DNA of 43,747 nt from Hyphomonas sp. (GTDB lineage Bacteria; Pseudomonadota; Alphaproteobacteria; Caulobacterales; Hyphomonadaceae): assembly GCA_002700305.1 (NCBI GenBank), contig PACZ01000041.1, positions 1 to 43,747 of the forward strand, in the 5' to 3' direction. The notes beneath the pieces were generated by a model, which saw only the letters and a list, made by a program, of their open reading frames with translations, did not search any database and was not told the origin of the DNA. How positions within the stretch are numbered: the first letter of the stretch is position 1; each line of letters starts with the position of its first letter. The translations under genes were made by a program, and so were the position numbers. Of the stretch, positions 31,620 through 40,000 are shown piece after piece.

Positions 31620-32849
31620 TCAGGCTTTGCGCGCTTCGGCTTTCATGTCGCCAAACGCATTGATGCTGGGCCGGCCGAGGAAATAGCCCTGGCCGCGGCG
31701 GACGCCGAGCAGTTTCAGCGTGCGAAGCTCGGCCTCGGTCTCGATGCCTTCGGCAACGATCTGGGCGCTGGTTTCGCGCGTGTAGTGCAGCAGGGCGGAA
31801 ATCAGCGCGCGGCGGGCAAGGTCTGCATCGACGTTGCGCGTCAGGCTGATGTCCACTTTCACGAAATCCGGGCTCAGCTGGATGATATGGCGCAGCGACG
31901 AGTGTCCGGCGCCAGCATCGTCCACCGCGATGCGCAGACCGCGCTTGCGCAGCGGGGCGAGGCATTTCGTGAACAGGTCATAGTCCTCGATGATCGCATG
32001 TTCGGTGATCTCAAGCACGATGCGCGACAGCGGAAGTCCGGCGAAGGCAGGCGCAAAGGCCGGGTTGATCACGGTCTGCGGTGAGGCGTTCACCGAGACA
32101 TACTGGTCGGCCGGCAGCACATTCAGCGCCCGCACGGCGTGGCGGATCGCGGCCAGTTCCAGTTCGGCGGCGAGACCGACTTCGGCGGCCTCTGCGAACC
32201 AGATGTCCGGCGTCCGGTAAGGCTCAGCCGAGAAGCGGGACAGGGCCTCAAAGCCTTTTGGCTGCATGTCGCCGAGGTCCACGATGGGCTGGTAGGCGAT
32301 TTCGAAGGCTTTCTCTTCCAGCACGGATTCGATGCGGATGCGCTTCTCGCGCATGAGCCGTTCGGTGCGGTGATTTGCGTGGATCTGCTGCGTCGCGAGA
32401 TTTGCGAACAGGCGCATTGTTTCCAGGTCACGCGAGTTGAGGCTGGTGTTCGGCTTCGGGCTGAGGCAGGCGAACATGCCATAGGTCGTGCCATCTTCCA
32501 GATGGATCGGAATGGCGATGTGCGAGCCGATCGGCAGCGTGCGGGTGATCGGCAGGGACGATGCCAGCTGGTTCTCGGACGTGTCCGGGATCATCTGCGG
32601 CAGGCGGCCGGCGACGATGAGGCCGCAATAGCCTTCATCCATGCTGCGGCTGGCGCCGGCGCGGATCAGGTGTTCGTAGCCCGGCGCGTCGACATGGCGG
32701 TAGACAACGCGGCCGTTCACGAATTGCGACAGATACGCCACCGGCATGTCGAGATGCTCGCGGATCGCCCTGAGGGACGATTCAATGATCTGCGGCGAGC
32801 TCTCCGACGGACCTTTTAGCATGGATGGGTCGAGTTGGAATGCGTTCAT
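31620..32849 (-). CDS. GAF-EAL cyclic-di-GMP phosphodiesterase
   Basis: 409 residues: a GAF sensor domain (about 20-160), then an EAL domain (about 170-400). The EAL motif itself is Glu201-Ala-Leu. Other metal and substrate residues appear intact: VNASP, EITEH, DDAGAGHSSL, VKVD, IVAEGIET and QGYFLGRP. The DD motif is DDAGAGHSSL rather than DDFGTGYSSL, but both Asp are kept, so hydrolysis of c-di-GMP to pGpG is expected. There is no membrane segment or GGDEF domain. The gene is monocistronic, with a clear terminator. The GAF ligand is unknown. Confidence 0.9.
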   Translation of the reverse strand: MNAFQLDPSMLKGPSESSPQIIESSLRAIREHLDMPVAYLSQFVNGRVVYRHVDAPGYEHLIRAGASRSMDEGYCGLIVAGRLPQMIPDTSENQLASSLPITRTLPIGSHIAIPIHLEDGTTYGMFACLSPKPNTSLNSRDLETMRLFANLATQQIHANHRTERLMREKRIRIESVLEEKAFEIAYQPIVDLGDMQPKGFEALSRFSAEPYRTPDIWFAEAAEVGLAAELELAAIRHAVRALNVLPADQYVSVNASPQTVINPAFAPAFAGLPLSRIVLEITEHAIIEDYDLFTKCLAPLRKRGLRIAVDDAGAGHSSLRHIIQLSPDFVKVDISLTRNVDADLARRALISALLHYTRETSAQIVAEGIETEAELRTLKLLGVRRGQGYFLGRPSINAFGDMKAEARKA

Positions 32850-33019
32850 CAGTGCCCTCCCGGCGAGCGCCTGGTCTTAAGTGAATCCCCCTGCCGTCCT
32901 GGCAGTTACCGGGCGAACATAATTAGCTAATTTTAAGCAAGCGGTGCCGGAAACGGCGGAATTCGGAGACGAGAGTTGCCGACTTGGAAACCATGATGCG
33001 CTAGGACAAGCTCGGGGCT
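32850..33019 (-). promoter_or_regulatory. Upstream region of the EAL gene with AT-rich palindrome
   Basis: 170 bases between the EAL start and the lpxL-like stop. It holds AATTAGCTAATT (32921-32932), a perfect 12-base palindrome in an otherwise GC-rich genome, with TTGCTTAAAA next to it on the minus strand. A leader hairpin CTGCC-GTCCT-GGCAG (32891-32905) lies closer to the gene. No confident promoter assignment. Confidence 0.4.
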
Positions 33020-33985
33020 TCAGGTGACGCCGGCGTCTTTCCAGGCTTCCTTGGGCCAGCGGCGATGCTGCCAGAACCACTGACCGGGATGGGCACGGAC
33101 CTGCGCTTCCAGGAAGTTGTTGATCCGCGTAACCGAGCGCAGAATGTCGGCGTCTGTATCGCCGGTGTCCTCAGGCACATAGGGCTCATGGAATTCGATG
33201 CGGAACCGGGCAGGGCCGGTGCGCACGGTCGAGACGGGTACGATCGGAACCTTGTATTTCAGGGCCAGCCGGGTCGGGCCGGGCGCGGTCATGGCGTCGC
33301 GGCCGAAGAAGGGAACGGCGACGCCTTCATTGAACTTCTGATCGTTCATCAGCGCGATGGGAGAGCCCTTGGCCAGCGCGCGCATCAGTTCCCGCGTGCC
33401 GATCCCTTTCGGGGCATTGATCGCCGTACCGTAGTCATGGCGCAGTTTCGAAATGCGCCGGTCAATGTGCGGATTATTGAGCGCCCTGTAGGTCATCACC
33501 GCATGCGGGATACGCTTGGTGATGGCGGCCGGCATGATTTCCCAATTGGCAAAGTGGCCCGAAATGAAGACGGCGCCCTTTCCGCTGTCACGGATGCGGT
33601 CCAGAATGTCGAGGCCCACGATCTCGACGCGGCCAGACGTGTACGGATCGATGCTCGGCAGGTGGGGCAGTTCGCCCGCTGTGCGCCCGGCAGACTCCCA
33701 GGCGGCGAGGGCCGTCTTTTCGACCTGTTCGTCGGTCCAGTCCGGAAACGCCATTTTCAGGTTCCGGCGCATCGTCTTGTGCTGCGACAGGCGCGGCCCG
33801 ATCCGGCGCAGCAGCCAGGCGCCAAAGTTCGATGCGCGGTCCGGCCCCATTGCCTTGACCGGTGCCCAGTAGATCAGGTCCCAGGCAATCGTTTCCAGCC
33901 GCCACTGGACCCGCTGCCAGAAGCTGGCGCGGTTATCGATGTCCTTCGGGCGGACATATCCGGTTTTCTGCTGCGTATCGCTCAT
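33020..33985 (-). CDS. Lipid A biosynthesis lauroyl acyltransferase (LpxL/HtrB family)
   Basis: 321-residue LPLAT-superfamily acyltransferase. The catalytic HX4E motif is His144 to Glu149 in SGHFANWE, with a hydrophobic N-terminal part that attaches it to the inner membrane. It adds a secondary acyl chain to Kdo-lipid A on the cytoplasmic side. Last gene of the operon DUF374-waaA-lpxK-lpxL; its start overlaps the lpxK stop by 4 bases. The exact acyl chain and position are not predictable, so the numbered symbol is withheld. Confidence 0.88.
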   Translation of the reverse strand: MSDTQQKTGYVRPKDIDNRASFWQRVQWRLETIAWDLIYWAPVKAMGPDRASNFGAWLLRRIGPRLSQHKTMRRNLKMAFPDWTDEQVEKTALAAWESAGRTAGELPHLPSIDPYTSGRVEIVGLDILDRIRDSGKGAVFISGHFANWEIMPAAITKRIPHAVMTYRALNNPHIDRRISKLRHDYGTAINAPKGIGTRELMRALAKGSPIALMNDQKFNEGVAVPFFGRDAMTAPGPTRLALKYKVPIVPVSTVRTGPARFRIEFHEPYVPEDTGDTDADILRSVTRINNFLEAQVRAHPGQWFWQHRRWPKEAWKDAGVT

Positions 33986-34989
33986 GCTTCATCCGGCGTG
34001 AGACCAAGGGCGAGAACTGGGGCGAGAAGCGCGGCAAGCGCTGCCTCATCTTCAAAGCGGGCTTCGACGGGAAAGACAAGAATGCGCGCCCGTTCTTCCG
34101 CAGGCAAGCGGACATGGTCTTTTGACGTGGTGATCAGGCGCGCCCCGCGGCGGGCGGCCAGGTCGTGCAGGAATTTCAGATCGCTGGCCGTGTAGGCGTG
34201 ATGGTCGCCATAGGGCACGCTGTCCTGCAGGTCGGCGCCGGCCTCCGTCAGGCTGTCGAAGAATTTCACCGGGCGCCCGATGCCGGCAAAGGCGACGAGC
34301 GGGCCGTCCGGCACATCGCCGGCAGGGGCGAGCCCAGCTCGCACGACAGGCAGGCGGGATTTCTGTACCGCCGTCAGTTCCTTGCCTTCGCCCATCAGGA
34401 TCACGCCGTCCGCGCGGGCGAGGCCATCGGCGACGGGTTCGCGCAGCGGGCCCTTGGGTAGGACATGGCCATTGCCGAACGGCGCGGCCGCATCGATCAC
34501 GATCAGGGACAGGTCCTTCGCGACGGAGGGATTCTGGTGTCCGTCATCCATGACGATCAGGTCCACCCCGTCGGCGGCCATCGCACGGGCCGCGTCTGCA
34601 CGGTCCTTGCCGATCCAGCTTTCTCCCGTAGCGGCCAGCATCAGCGGTTCGTCGCCGACCTCAGCGGATGAGTGGAGGGCCGGGTCAACCTTCAGCGGGC
34701 CTTCCATCGTGCCGCCATAGCCGCGCGAGAGGCTGGCCGCGCGCAGGCCGGCTTCGCTTGCCTTGCGCCGGATCGCCTCGACGATGGGCGTTTTCCCGAC
34801 GCCGCCGACTGTGAGATTGCCAACGCAGACAGTCCGTGCCGGGATCTTCTCCGGTTCTGCGGCCGCCAGCTTGCGGCGAATGCCGAACGTATAAAGCGTC
34901 GCCAGCGGCGTCAGCAGCAGGCGGGTCAGCGGAGCCGCTTCCCGGGATCGCGGATCAAGGCCGGCCGACCAGAAATGCGGCGCCTTCAT
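33982..34989 (-). CDS. lpxK: Tetraacyldisaccharide 4'-kinase
   Basis: 335 residues, membrane-associated by a hydrophobic N-terminal stretch (about 22-38). The P-loop GNLTVGGVGKTP (57-68) and VMDDGHQN are the LpxK signatures. It phosphorylates the 4' position of the lipid A disaccharide, making lipid IVA. It overlaps waaA upstream and the lpxL-like gene downstream by 4 bases each. It may lose function in species that later remove the 4'-phosphate, but the active site here looks intact. Confidence 0.95.
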   Translation of the reverse strand: MKAPHFWSAGLDPRSREAAPLTRLLLTPLATLYTFGIRRKLAAAEPEKIPARTVCVGNLTVGGVGKTPIVEAIRRKASEAGLRAASLSRGYGGTMEGPLKVDPALHSSAEVGDEPLMLAATGESWIGKDRADAARAMAADGVDLIVMDDGHQNPSVAKDLSLIVIDAAAPFGNGHVLPKGPLREPVADGLARADGVILMGEGKELTAVQKSRLPVVRAGLAPAGDVPDGPLVAFAGIGRPVKFFDSLTEAGADLQDSVPYGDHHAYTASDLKFLHDLAARRGARLITTSKDHVRLPAEERARILVFPVEARFEDEAALAALLAPVLALGLTPDEA

Positions 34990-36248
34990 TCCAGAAGTCC
35001 TTTTTCCGGCAGCAGCGGGCGGATCGCCTCCAGCGTGACCTGCATGGGCGCATCGGCTTCATATTCCAGCAGATCCAGCGAGGAACCGGATGGCGGTGCC
35101 ATCGTCACCAGCGCCCGGCCGATAGCCTTCGGTGTTTTGAGCAGGCGGATCAGACCGCGCTCCGACAGGTCTTCCATCATGTCGGCAAAATTGAAGACGT
35201 CCGGGCCGGAGACCACAGGCTTGCCGAGGCGGATCGGTTCCAGCGGATTGTGCCCGCCCACCTGCGGCGTGTGCCCACCGCCCAGATAGACGGCATCGGC
35301 CAGCCGGAACCAGATGCCCATCTCGCCCATCGTGTCGGCCAGCAGGACCCGCGTGTTCATGTTCGGCACATCCCCGCGGGAACGGCGCGCGAAGGGAATG
35401 TTCCGCGTTCGCAGCAGGTCTTCGATGACCGGCCCGCGTTCAGGATGGCGTGGCGCGATAATCAGGGCGGCGTCCGGCGCAACCTTCATCGCATCCAGGA
35501 ACAGGGCCTCCTCGCCATCATGCGTCGAGGCGGCGAGATAGCATTTGCGTAGGCCCTTGAAGCCCTCATGCATCCGGCGCAGCTCAATGTCATTGGCGGA
35601 TGGCGGGGGCAGGGCGGATTTCAGGTTGCCGGCGCAGACAACCGGCTTGCCCATCAAATTGGCGAGGCGCCGGGCGGTATCTTCATCGGCGGCGAGGACG
35701 GCGTCGAACCGGCCGACCAGCGCGCGGAAGGTCTGGTGAAAGCGTTGCCAGCCCTGGGCGGACTTCTCGGTCATCCGCGCATTCACCAGTGCACGCTTCG
35801 CGCCGGCCTTTTCCGCTTCCAGGATCAGATTGGGCCAGACCTCGCCCTCACCGAAGATGCAGAGGCTGGGCTTCCAGTGACGAATGAACCGGCGGGCCGC
35901 AGCAGGCGTGTCCACCGGGGCCATTGTGTAGACGGCATTGTCCGGCAGCATAGGCCCCATCAGCTTGGCGGAGGTCTGCGTCTGGCTGGTGAACAGCAGC
36001 ATCAGGTCCGGCCGCTCGTCCAGCAGGCGGTTGCCGAGTTCCAGCAACAGGCGGCTTTCGCCGACGCTCGCGCCATGCAGCCAGACCAGCGCGCCATTAT
36101 TGCGCAGCACCGGCAGGTGCCGGGCCATCCGCTCGTTCCGGCGCGAGAAGTCTTCCTTGCCCTGTTTGACCCGCGCACTCAGCACGAAGCCCAGGAAAGG
36201 CGATAACGCGCTGGTCAGGACGCGATACACATGGAGTGCAAAGGTCAT
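34986..36248 (-). CDS. waaA: 3-deoxy-D-manno-octulosonic acid transferase
   Basis: 420-residue GT30 glycosyltransferase that adds Kdo to lipid IVA at the inner membrane. The N-terminal hydrophobic segment (about 1-25) is followed by WLHGASVGE, with the conserved Glu, then FTSQTQTSA, FGEGEVWPN and the C-terminal CMP-Kdo binding region AVYLGGGHTPQVGGHNPLEP. The start at 36248 overlaps the stop of the DUF374 gene by 4 bases; an upstream Met adds 14 residues that belong to that gene's DNA. Whether it transfers one or two Kdo units is not decidable. Confidence 0.95.
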   Translation of the reverse strand: MTFALHVYRVLTSALSPFLGFVLSARVKQGKEDFSRRNERMARHLPVLRNNGALVWLHGASVGESRLLLELGNRLLDERPDLMLLFTSQTQTSAKLMGPMLPDNAVYTMAPVDTPAAARRFIRHWKPSLCIFGEGEVWPNLILEAEKAGAKRALVNARMTEKSAQGWQRFHQTFRALVGRFDAVLAADEDTARRLANLMGKPVVCAGNLKSALPPPSANDIELRRMHEGFKGLRKCYLAASTHDGEEALFLDAMKVAPDAALIIAPRHPERGPVIEDLLRTRNIPFARRSRGDVPNMNTRVLLADTMGEMGIWFRLADAVYLGGGHTPQVGGHNPLEPIRLGKPVVSGPDVFNFADMMEDLSERGLIRLLKTPKAIGRALVTMAPPSGSSLDLLEYEADAPMQVTLEAIRPLLPEKGLLE

Positions 36249-36979
36249 TTGGGGGAAGGGTCCGTAGCTGTTTCCGATTTGCGGCCGCACAGCATATCAG
36301 CCCGGCGGGTCGCTTCATCAAGTCGTGCCTGCAATTCCGCGCGCAAGGCTTCTGGGTCTGCGGAGCGCGAGGCCTCTATCGGCGGCCCCAATATGATGGC
36401 GCCCTTCGTAAAGGGAAACGGGATGATAAACCGGTCCCACGTCTTCAGCCGCCAGCAGGGCGTGACCGACAGGGCATAGGGCACGATCGGCGCGCCGGCC
36501 CGCTGGGCGATCATGATCGCGCCGGGGCTGACCTGTTCGGCCGGGCCCCGGGGGCCGTCAGGGGTAATGCAGACCGCGCTGCCATTTTTCAGCAGGCGCG
36601 TGGCTTCGGCGATGGCGCGGGCACCGCCCTTGTCCTTGCGCTTCTTCTTGTTGGCCGCAGAGCCCCTGACCGCGTGGAGCTGAAGGTGGTCGATGGCGCG
36701 GGCCACCGCTTCGCCGTCCGGTGACAGCGAGATCAGCATGGCCGCCCGGTTCACCCGGTCTTTCCAGCCGCGGATGAAGCGGATCCAGCCGACAGGCAGG
36801 ATCATGATGCGGGAGTGCCAGGAGGCCACGACAATACCGTCATTCTGGCGCCACGCTTCGCGGGCGGCAGGGTCCACTTCGACCGTCCAGCGCACCGTAT
36901 GCGCCACGAGGGCCATCCATGCCCAGATCAGGCGGCCGAGGATGGCGGTCACGGCAGGGGAACGAAACAGCGATTTCAT
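36245..36979 (-). CDS. Lysophospholipid acyltransferase family protein (DUF374)
   Basis: 244 residues with an N-terminal hydrophobic helix (about 8-30). It belongs to the DUF374 branch of the LPLAT superfamily, which precedes waaA in many alphaproteobacteria: VVASWHSRIM, then a Lys-rich loop (ANKKKRKDKG) and CITPDGPRGP. It probably acylates a lipid precursor of the outer membrane; the substrate is unproven. The start is set at 36979. An open frame continues to 37105 but runs into the tRNA, giving a spurious MVEHCLHTAG start. First gene of the lipid A operon. Confidence 0.85.
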   Translation of the reverse strand: MKSLFRSPAVTAILGRLIWAWMALVAHTVRWTVEVDPAAREAWRQNDGIVVASWHSRIMILPVGWIRFIRGWKDRVNRAAMLISLSPDGEAVARAIDHLQLHAVRGSAANKKKRKDKGGARAIAEATRLLKNGSAVCITPDGPRGPAEQVSPGAIMIAQRAGAPIVPYALSVTPCWRLKTWDRFIIPFPFTKGAIILGPPIEASRSADPEALRAELQARLDEATRRADMLCGRKSETATDPSPK

Positions 36980-37044
36980 CGCGCGGCTTATAGCGTGCTT
37001 TTCAGGAGTAACCACGCATTGTGGCAGGTGGCGCGGAACAGGAA

Positions 37045-37119
37045 TGGTGGGCGATACAAGGTTCGAACTTGTGACCCCTGCCGTGTGAAGGCAGTGCTCT
37101 ACCACTGAGCTAATCGCCC
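37045..37119 (-). tRNA. tRNA-Val (anticodon CAC)
   Basis: Minus strand, 72 bases plus encoded CCA. Acceptor GGGCGAT/ATCGCCC, D arm GCTCAGTGGTAGAGC, anticodon stem CTGCC/GGCAG with loop TTCACAC, variable GGGTC and T arm with TTCGAAC all pair. The anticodon CAC reads GUG, a frequent codon in this GC-rich genome. It lies just upstream of the lipid A operon on the same strand. Confidence 0.97.
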
Positions 37120-37622
37120 GTTCCGGAAAAAAGCGGGGTTAATCTGACTGAGTCGAGAGGTCAAGCAGGGAAAGCTGAAGCGGGTGTAACCGGTTTCTGT
37201 CCCCCGACCAGGCTACAATCTCCGGGGAGTTGTGTGACATACGAGTCATGGCTGCTATGCAAAGATATGCTGCAATGCATGGTTTGGGACCCTGTGTTTC
37301 CCCGGGGAATTGCGGCGAAACAAAGGCTGTCACCCATATGCGGGACAGGCGTGGTATAAGGGGTTTACTGTTTTTAGCAGGAACACTGTAAACATTGCGG
37401 ACGCCAAACACGAAGATGAACAGATGTTCAGTCTGAACATCTGTTCATCTAGAAAGATTACATTGGTTTCATTCGAAATAAGTCTTGAGATTGCGCGCCA
37501 ACATTGTCATTTTGCAGTCACAGACGACGAGCCGATCACGGTTCGCGAAAATGCAGACCCTAAGAAGGACAGGCACGGGCTCTAAAAGCCCTGAATAACA
37601 AAAACGCCTGGAGAGAGAGAAA
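37120..37622. other. Intergenic region with relatively AT-rich stretches
   Basis: 503 bases between tRNA-Val and the 80-residue protein gene, less GC-rich than the flanks. It contains two GANTC sites (near 37150 and 37243), an imperfect repeat GTTTAC...GTAAAC (about 37364-37394) and the 37-bp palindrome at 37414-37450. A plus-strand frame at 37310-37585 has atypical composition and is not accepted as a gene. It may hold regulatory DNA, a small RNA or a remnant of an insertion. Confidence 0.5.
37414..37450. repeat. 37-bp near-perfect palindrome
   Basis: Two 18-base arms, exact reverse complements, are separated by a single T at 37432. Each arm itself contains a smaller palindrome: GAACAGATGTTC on the left and GAACATCTGTTC on the right. 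No T-run follows on either strand, so it is not a terminator. It may be a tandem operator for a dimeric repressor or a cruciform/RNA hairpin. Confidence 0.85.
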
Positions 37623-37865
37623 ATGAAAGACTGGTGTGACGAAGAAGGCGCGAAGCGCCTGCGTGAGAAAATTGCTGCCTATTGGGCCGAGCGTGGCTAC
37701 GAGGTGGATGTCGACCTGGTCGACGCCGGCTTTGTGCCTGCCATGCGCAGCGCCCGGACCGACGTGCGCAGCAACATGGTGAACGGTATGCCCCGCCGCC
37801 GGATCAATCCGGATGCGTCGGCTGCTCGTCCGAGCTACCGTCCGCGCGCTGAAGCGACTGCCTAA
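37623..37865 (+). CDS. Small conserved alphaproteobacterial protein
   Basis: 80 residues, soluble. The N-terminal half is amphipathic helix followed by YWAERGYEVDVDLVDAGF; then PAMRSARTDVRSNMVNGMP is a strongly patterned segment resembling a conserved small-protein family of Caulobacterales/Hyphomonadaceae. The tail is Arg/Ala/Pro-rich. Leader GAGAGAGAG before the ATG is a purine-rich ribosome binding site. Its stop overlaps the stop of the convergent gph gene. No function is known to me; a nucleic-acid or protein binding role is conceivable from the basic tail. Confidence 0.8.
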   Translation: MKDWCDEEGAKRLREKIAAYWAERGYEVDVDLVDAGFVPAMRSARTDVRSNMVNGMPRRRINPDASAARPSYRPRAEATA

Positions 37866-38542
37866 ATGATCAGGCGCGAGAGCGCCGCAGGCAGCTGGGA
37901 ATAGTGCGAGACGACGGCATCTGCCCCAATCGCTTCCACTGACTCCGCTTCATAGCCAAATGGTACAAATACGAAGGGCAGTCCGGCATTCCGGGCTGCC
38001 CTTTCGTCTGTGCGGCTGTCTCCAACCATGATGGCGCGGGCGGGATCGCCCCCGGCGGCATGGATGGTCCGCACGATATGGTCTCCGTCCGGCTTTTTGG
38101 ACGGCACGCTGTCGGCGCCGATGATGGCGGCAAATCGGGGTGCAAGGCCTAACGCGTCCAGCAGCTTGTCGGAAAGGTCCTGCTTCTTGTTGGTGCAGAC
38201 CGAAAGGATGGCGCCGTTTGCGGCGAGGCCGTCCAGTATTTCCGGCGCCTGGTCGAATGGCCGCGAACCGATCGCGATGTGTTCTGAATAGTACACAAGG
38301 AAGCGATCGAAGAGGACGTCCAGATCAGGCTCCGAGGGCGTCAGGCCCTGATGCGACATGCCCTTCCGGATCATCGCCTTGGCGCCATGGCCGATCATGC
38401 CGGCGACGGTCTGAAGGTCCACCGTTTCAAGCCCGGCATGGTCCAGGACATGGTTCAGTGCGTTCAGCAGGTCGGGCGCGGTGTCCACCAGCGTCCCGTC
38501 GAGATCGAACACCACGCTCCAGCCGTCCAGCCATCCTGTCAT
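37862..38542 (-). CDS. gph: Phosphoglycolate phosphatase, HAD family
   Basis: 226-residue HAD hydrolase. Motif I VFDLDGTLVDT has the nucleophile Asp and acid Asp, motif II is the Thr in SVCTNK, motif III the Lys in KKPDGDH, and motif IV is VGDSRTDERAA. The helical cap (about 20-85) is the type seen in Gph. It removes 2-phosphoglycolate formed in DNA repair or photorespiration-like reactions; other sugar phosphates are possible. The start at 38542 directly begins the conserved region; the open frame extends upstream across the glmU promoter and is not used. Divergent from glmU. Confidence 0.88.
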   Translation of the reverse strand: MTGWLDGWSVVFDLDGTLVDTAPDLLNALNHVLDHAGLETVDLQTVAGMIGHGAKAMIRKGMSHQGLTPSEPDLDVLFDRFLVYYSEHIAIGSRPFDQAPEILDGLAANGAILSVCTNKKQDLSDKLLDALGLAPRFAAIIGADSVPSKKPDGDHIVRTIHAAGGDPARAIMVGDSRTDERAARNAGLPFVFVPFGYEAESVEAIGADAVVSHYSQLPAALSRLII

Positions 38543-38627
38543 GATTGCTCCAATTCCCGCTCGCCCCTCGCCTTGAATCGGCCTTTGATCTAGGCGAATG
38601 GGCAGAAGAAAGCGAGAGGGCCCTGTC

Positions 38628-39998
38628 ATGAGCCAGATATCCAGACCCCGCGCGGCAGTGATCCTCGCCGCCGGCAAAGGCACGCGGATGAAGTCGAGCC
38701 TGCCCAAGGTGATGCACCCGGTGGGCGGCCGGCCCATGGTCGACTGGTCGATAGACCTGGCGCGACAGGCAGGCTGCTCGCAGATCGTCGTTGTGGCGCA
38801 TCCTTCCCAGGGCCTGCTGATCGAACACATCGCCAGCCTGCCGGGCGATATTCCGGTCGCCTTCCAGGACCCGCCCATGGGCACCGCCCATGCTGTAAAG
38901 TGCGCAGCCGATGCGCTATCCGGATTTCAGGGTGACCTTGTCGTGCTTTATGGGGACTCCCCGCTGGTTCCGGCGGAGGCCATCGAGGAATTGTTCGCGT
39001 CGCTGGAAGAAGGCGCTGCCGTCGGCGTGCTCGGCTTCGACACGCATGAGCCGGGGCTCTATGGCCGTCTCATCACATCAGGCCATGGCGAGCTGGAAGC
39101 CATCGTCGAGGCGCGCGAGGCGACGCCCGAGCAGCTGCTGGTCACACTCTGCAATTCCGGCGTCATGGCTGCCGGGGCCGAGGACATGTTCCGTCTTCTG
39201 GAAAAGGTCACCAACGACAATGCCAAGGGCGAATACTATCTGACAGACCTTGTCGGTCTCGCCCGCGCCGAGGGCCATCGCTGCCAGGCCGTGCGGTGCG
39301 CTGAAGAAGACATGATCGGCTGCGACTCCAAGGCTGACCTTGCCGAGGCAGAGGCGATCTTCCAGGCACGCCGCCGCAAGCAGGCGCTGGAGGCCGGGGT
39401 GACGCTGATCGCGCCGGAAACGGTCTACTTCTCCTACGACACGGTGCTCGAGCATGATGTCGTGGTCGAGCCGAACGTGGTGTTCGGCCCTGGTGTGGCC
39501 GTGAAGTCCGGCGCGCAGATCCGGGCGTTCAGCCATCTCGAAGGCGCTACAGTCGGGCATTTCGCATCTGTCGGCCCGTTTGCGCGGCTGCGGCCGGGTG
39601 CCGTGCTGGATGAGGCGGTATTCGTTGGCAATTTTGTCGAGGTGAAGAACGTCCATATGGCCGAAGGGGCCAAGGCGAGCCATCTGTCTTATCTGGGCGA
39701 TGGTGAGGTCGGCGCCGGTGCAAATATCGGCGCGGGCACGATCTTCTGTAACTATGATGGCTTCTTCAAACACCGAACGATCATCGGGGATGGGGCTTTC
39801 ATCGGGTCCAATTCGGCGCTTGTGGCGCCGGTGAAGATCGGGGAAGGCGTCATCGTTGGCAGCGGCAGCGTCATCACAAGGGATGTCGAAGCCGGTTCGC
39901 TGGCGGTGGCCCGTGGAAAACAAGAGGAACGCAAGGGCTGGGCGACCGCGTTCCGGGAAAAAATGGCGGCGAGAAAGGCTGCAAGGAAAAAGGGCTGA
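38628..39998 (+). CDS. glmU: Bifunctional GlmU (UDP-GlcNAc pyrophosphorylase/GlcN-1-P acetyltransferase)
   Basis: 456 residues. The N-terminal pyrophosphorylase domain has AAGKGTRMKSSLPKVMHPVG and GDSPLV; the C-terminal half is a left-handed beta-helix of hexapeptide repeats (about 255-435) with the acetyl-CoA site. It makes UDP-N-acetylglucosamine for peptidoglycan and lipid A. The ATG at 38628 is preferred because GCGAGAGGG lies upstream and the conserved ISRPRAAVILAAG follows; an ATG at 38598 would add ten residues. rpiA begins 2 bases after its stop, so they are co-transcribed. Confidence 0.95.
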   Translation: MSQISRPRAAVILAAGKGTRMKSSLPKVMHPVGGRPMVDWSIDLARQAGCSQIVVVAHPSQGLLIEHIASLPGDIPVAFQDPPMGTAHAVKCAADALSGFQGDLVVLYGDSPLVPAEAIEELFASLEEGAAVGVLGFDTHEPGLYGRLITSGHGELEAIVEAREATPEQLLVTLCNSGVMAAGAEDMFRLLEKVTNDNAKGEYYLTDLVGLARAEGHRCQAVRCAEEDMIGCDSKADLAEAEAIFQARRRKQALEAGVTLIAPETVYFSYDTVLEHDVVVEPNVVFGPGVAVKSGAQIRAFSHLEGATVGHFASVGPFARLRPGAVLDEAVFVGNFVEVKNVHMAEGAKASHLSYLGDGEVGAGANIGAGTIFCNYDGFFKHRTIIGDGAFIGSNSALVAPVKIGEGVIVGSGSVITRDVEAGSLAVARGKQEERKGWATAFREKMAARKAARKKG

Positions 39999-40000
39999 GC

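Noticed and set aside
36980-37105. N-terminal extension of the DUF374 acyltransferase starting MVEHCLHTAG
   Set aside because: The extension is a translation of tRNA-Val(CAC) and its flank, a familiar artefact; the conserved protein begins at 36979.
37414-37450. LexA (SOS) operator
   Set aside because: GAAC-N4-GTTC resembles the Gram-positive LexA box, but alphaproteobacterial LexA uses GTTC-N7-GTTC, and no SOS gene is adjacent.
37414-37450. Rho-independent terminator
   Set aside because: No T-run follows the hairpin on either strand.
37310-37585. Plus-strand open frame of 91 codons
   Set aside because: It spans the palindrome and inverted repeats, has no clear ribosome binding site and shows no protein-like pattern.
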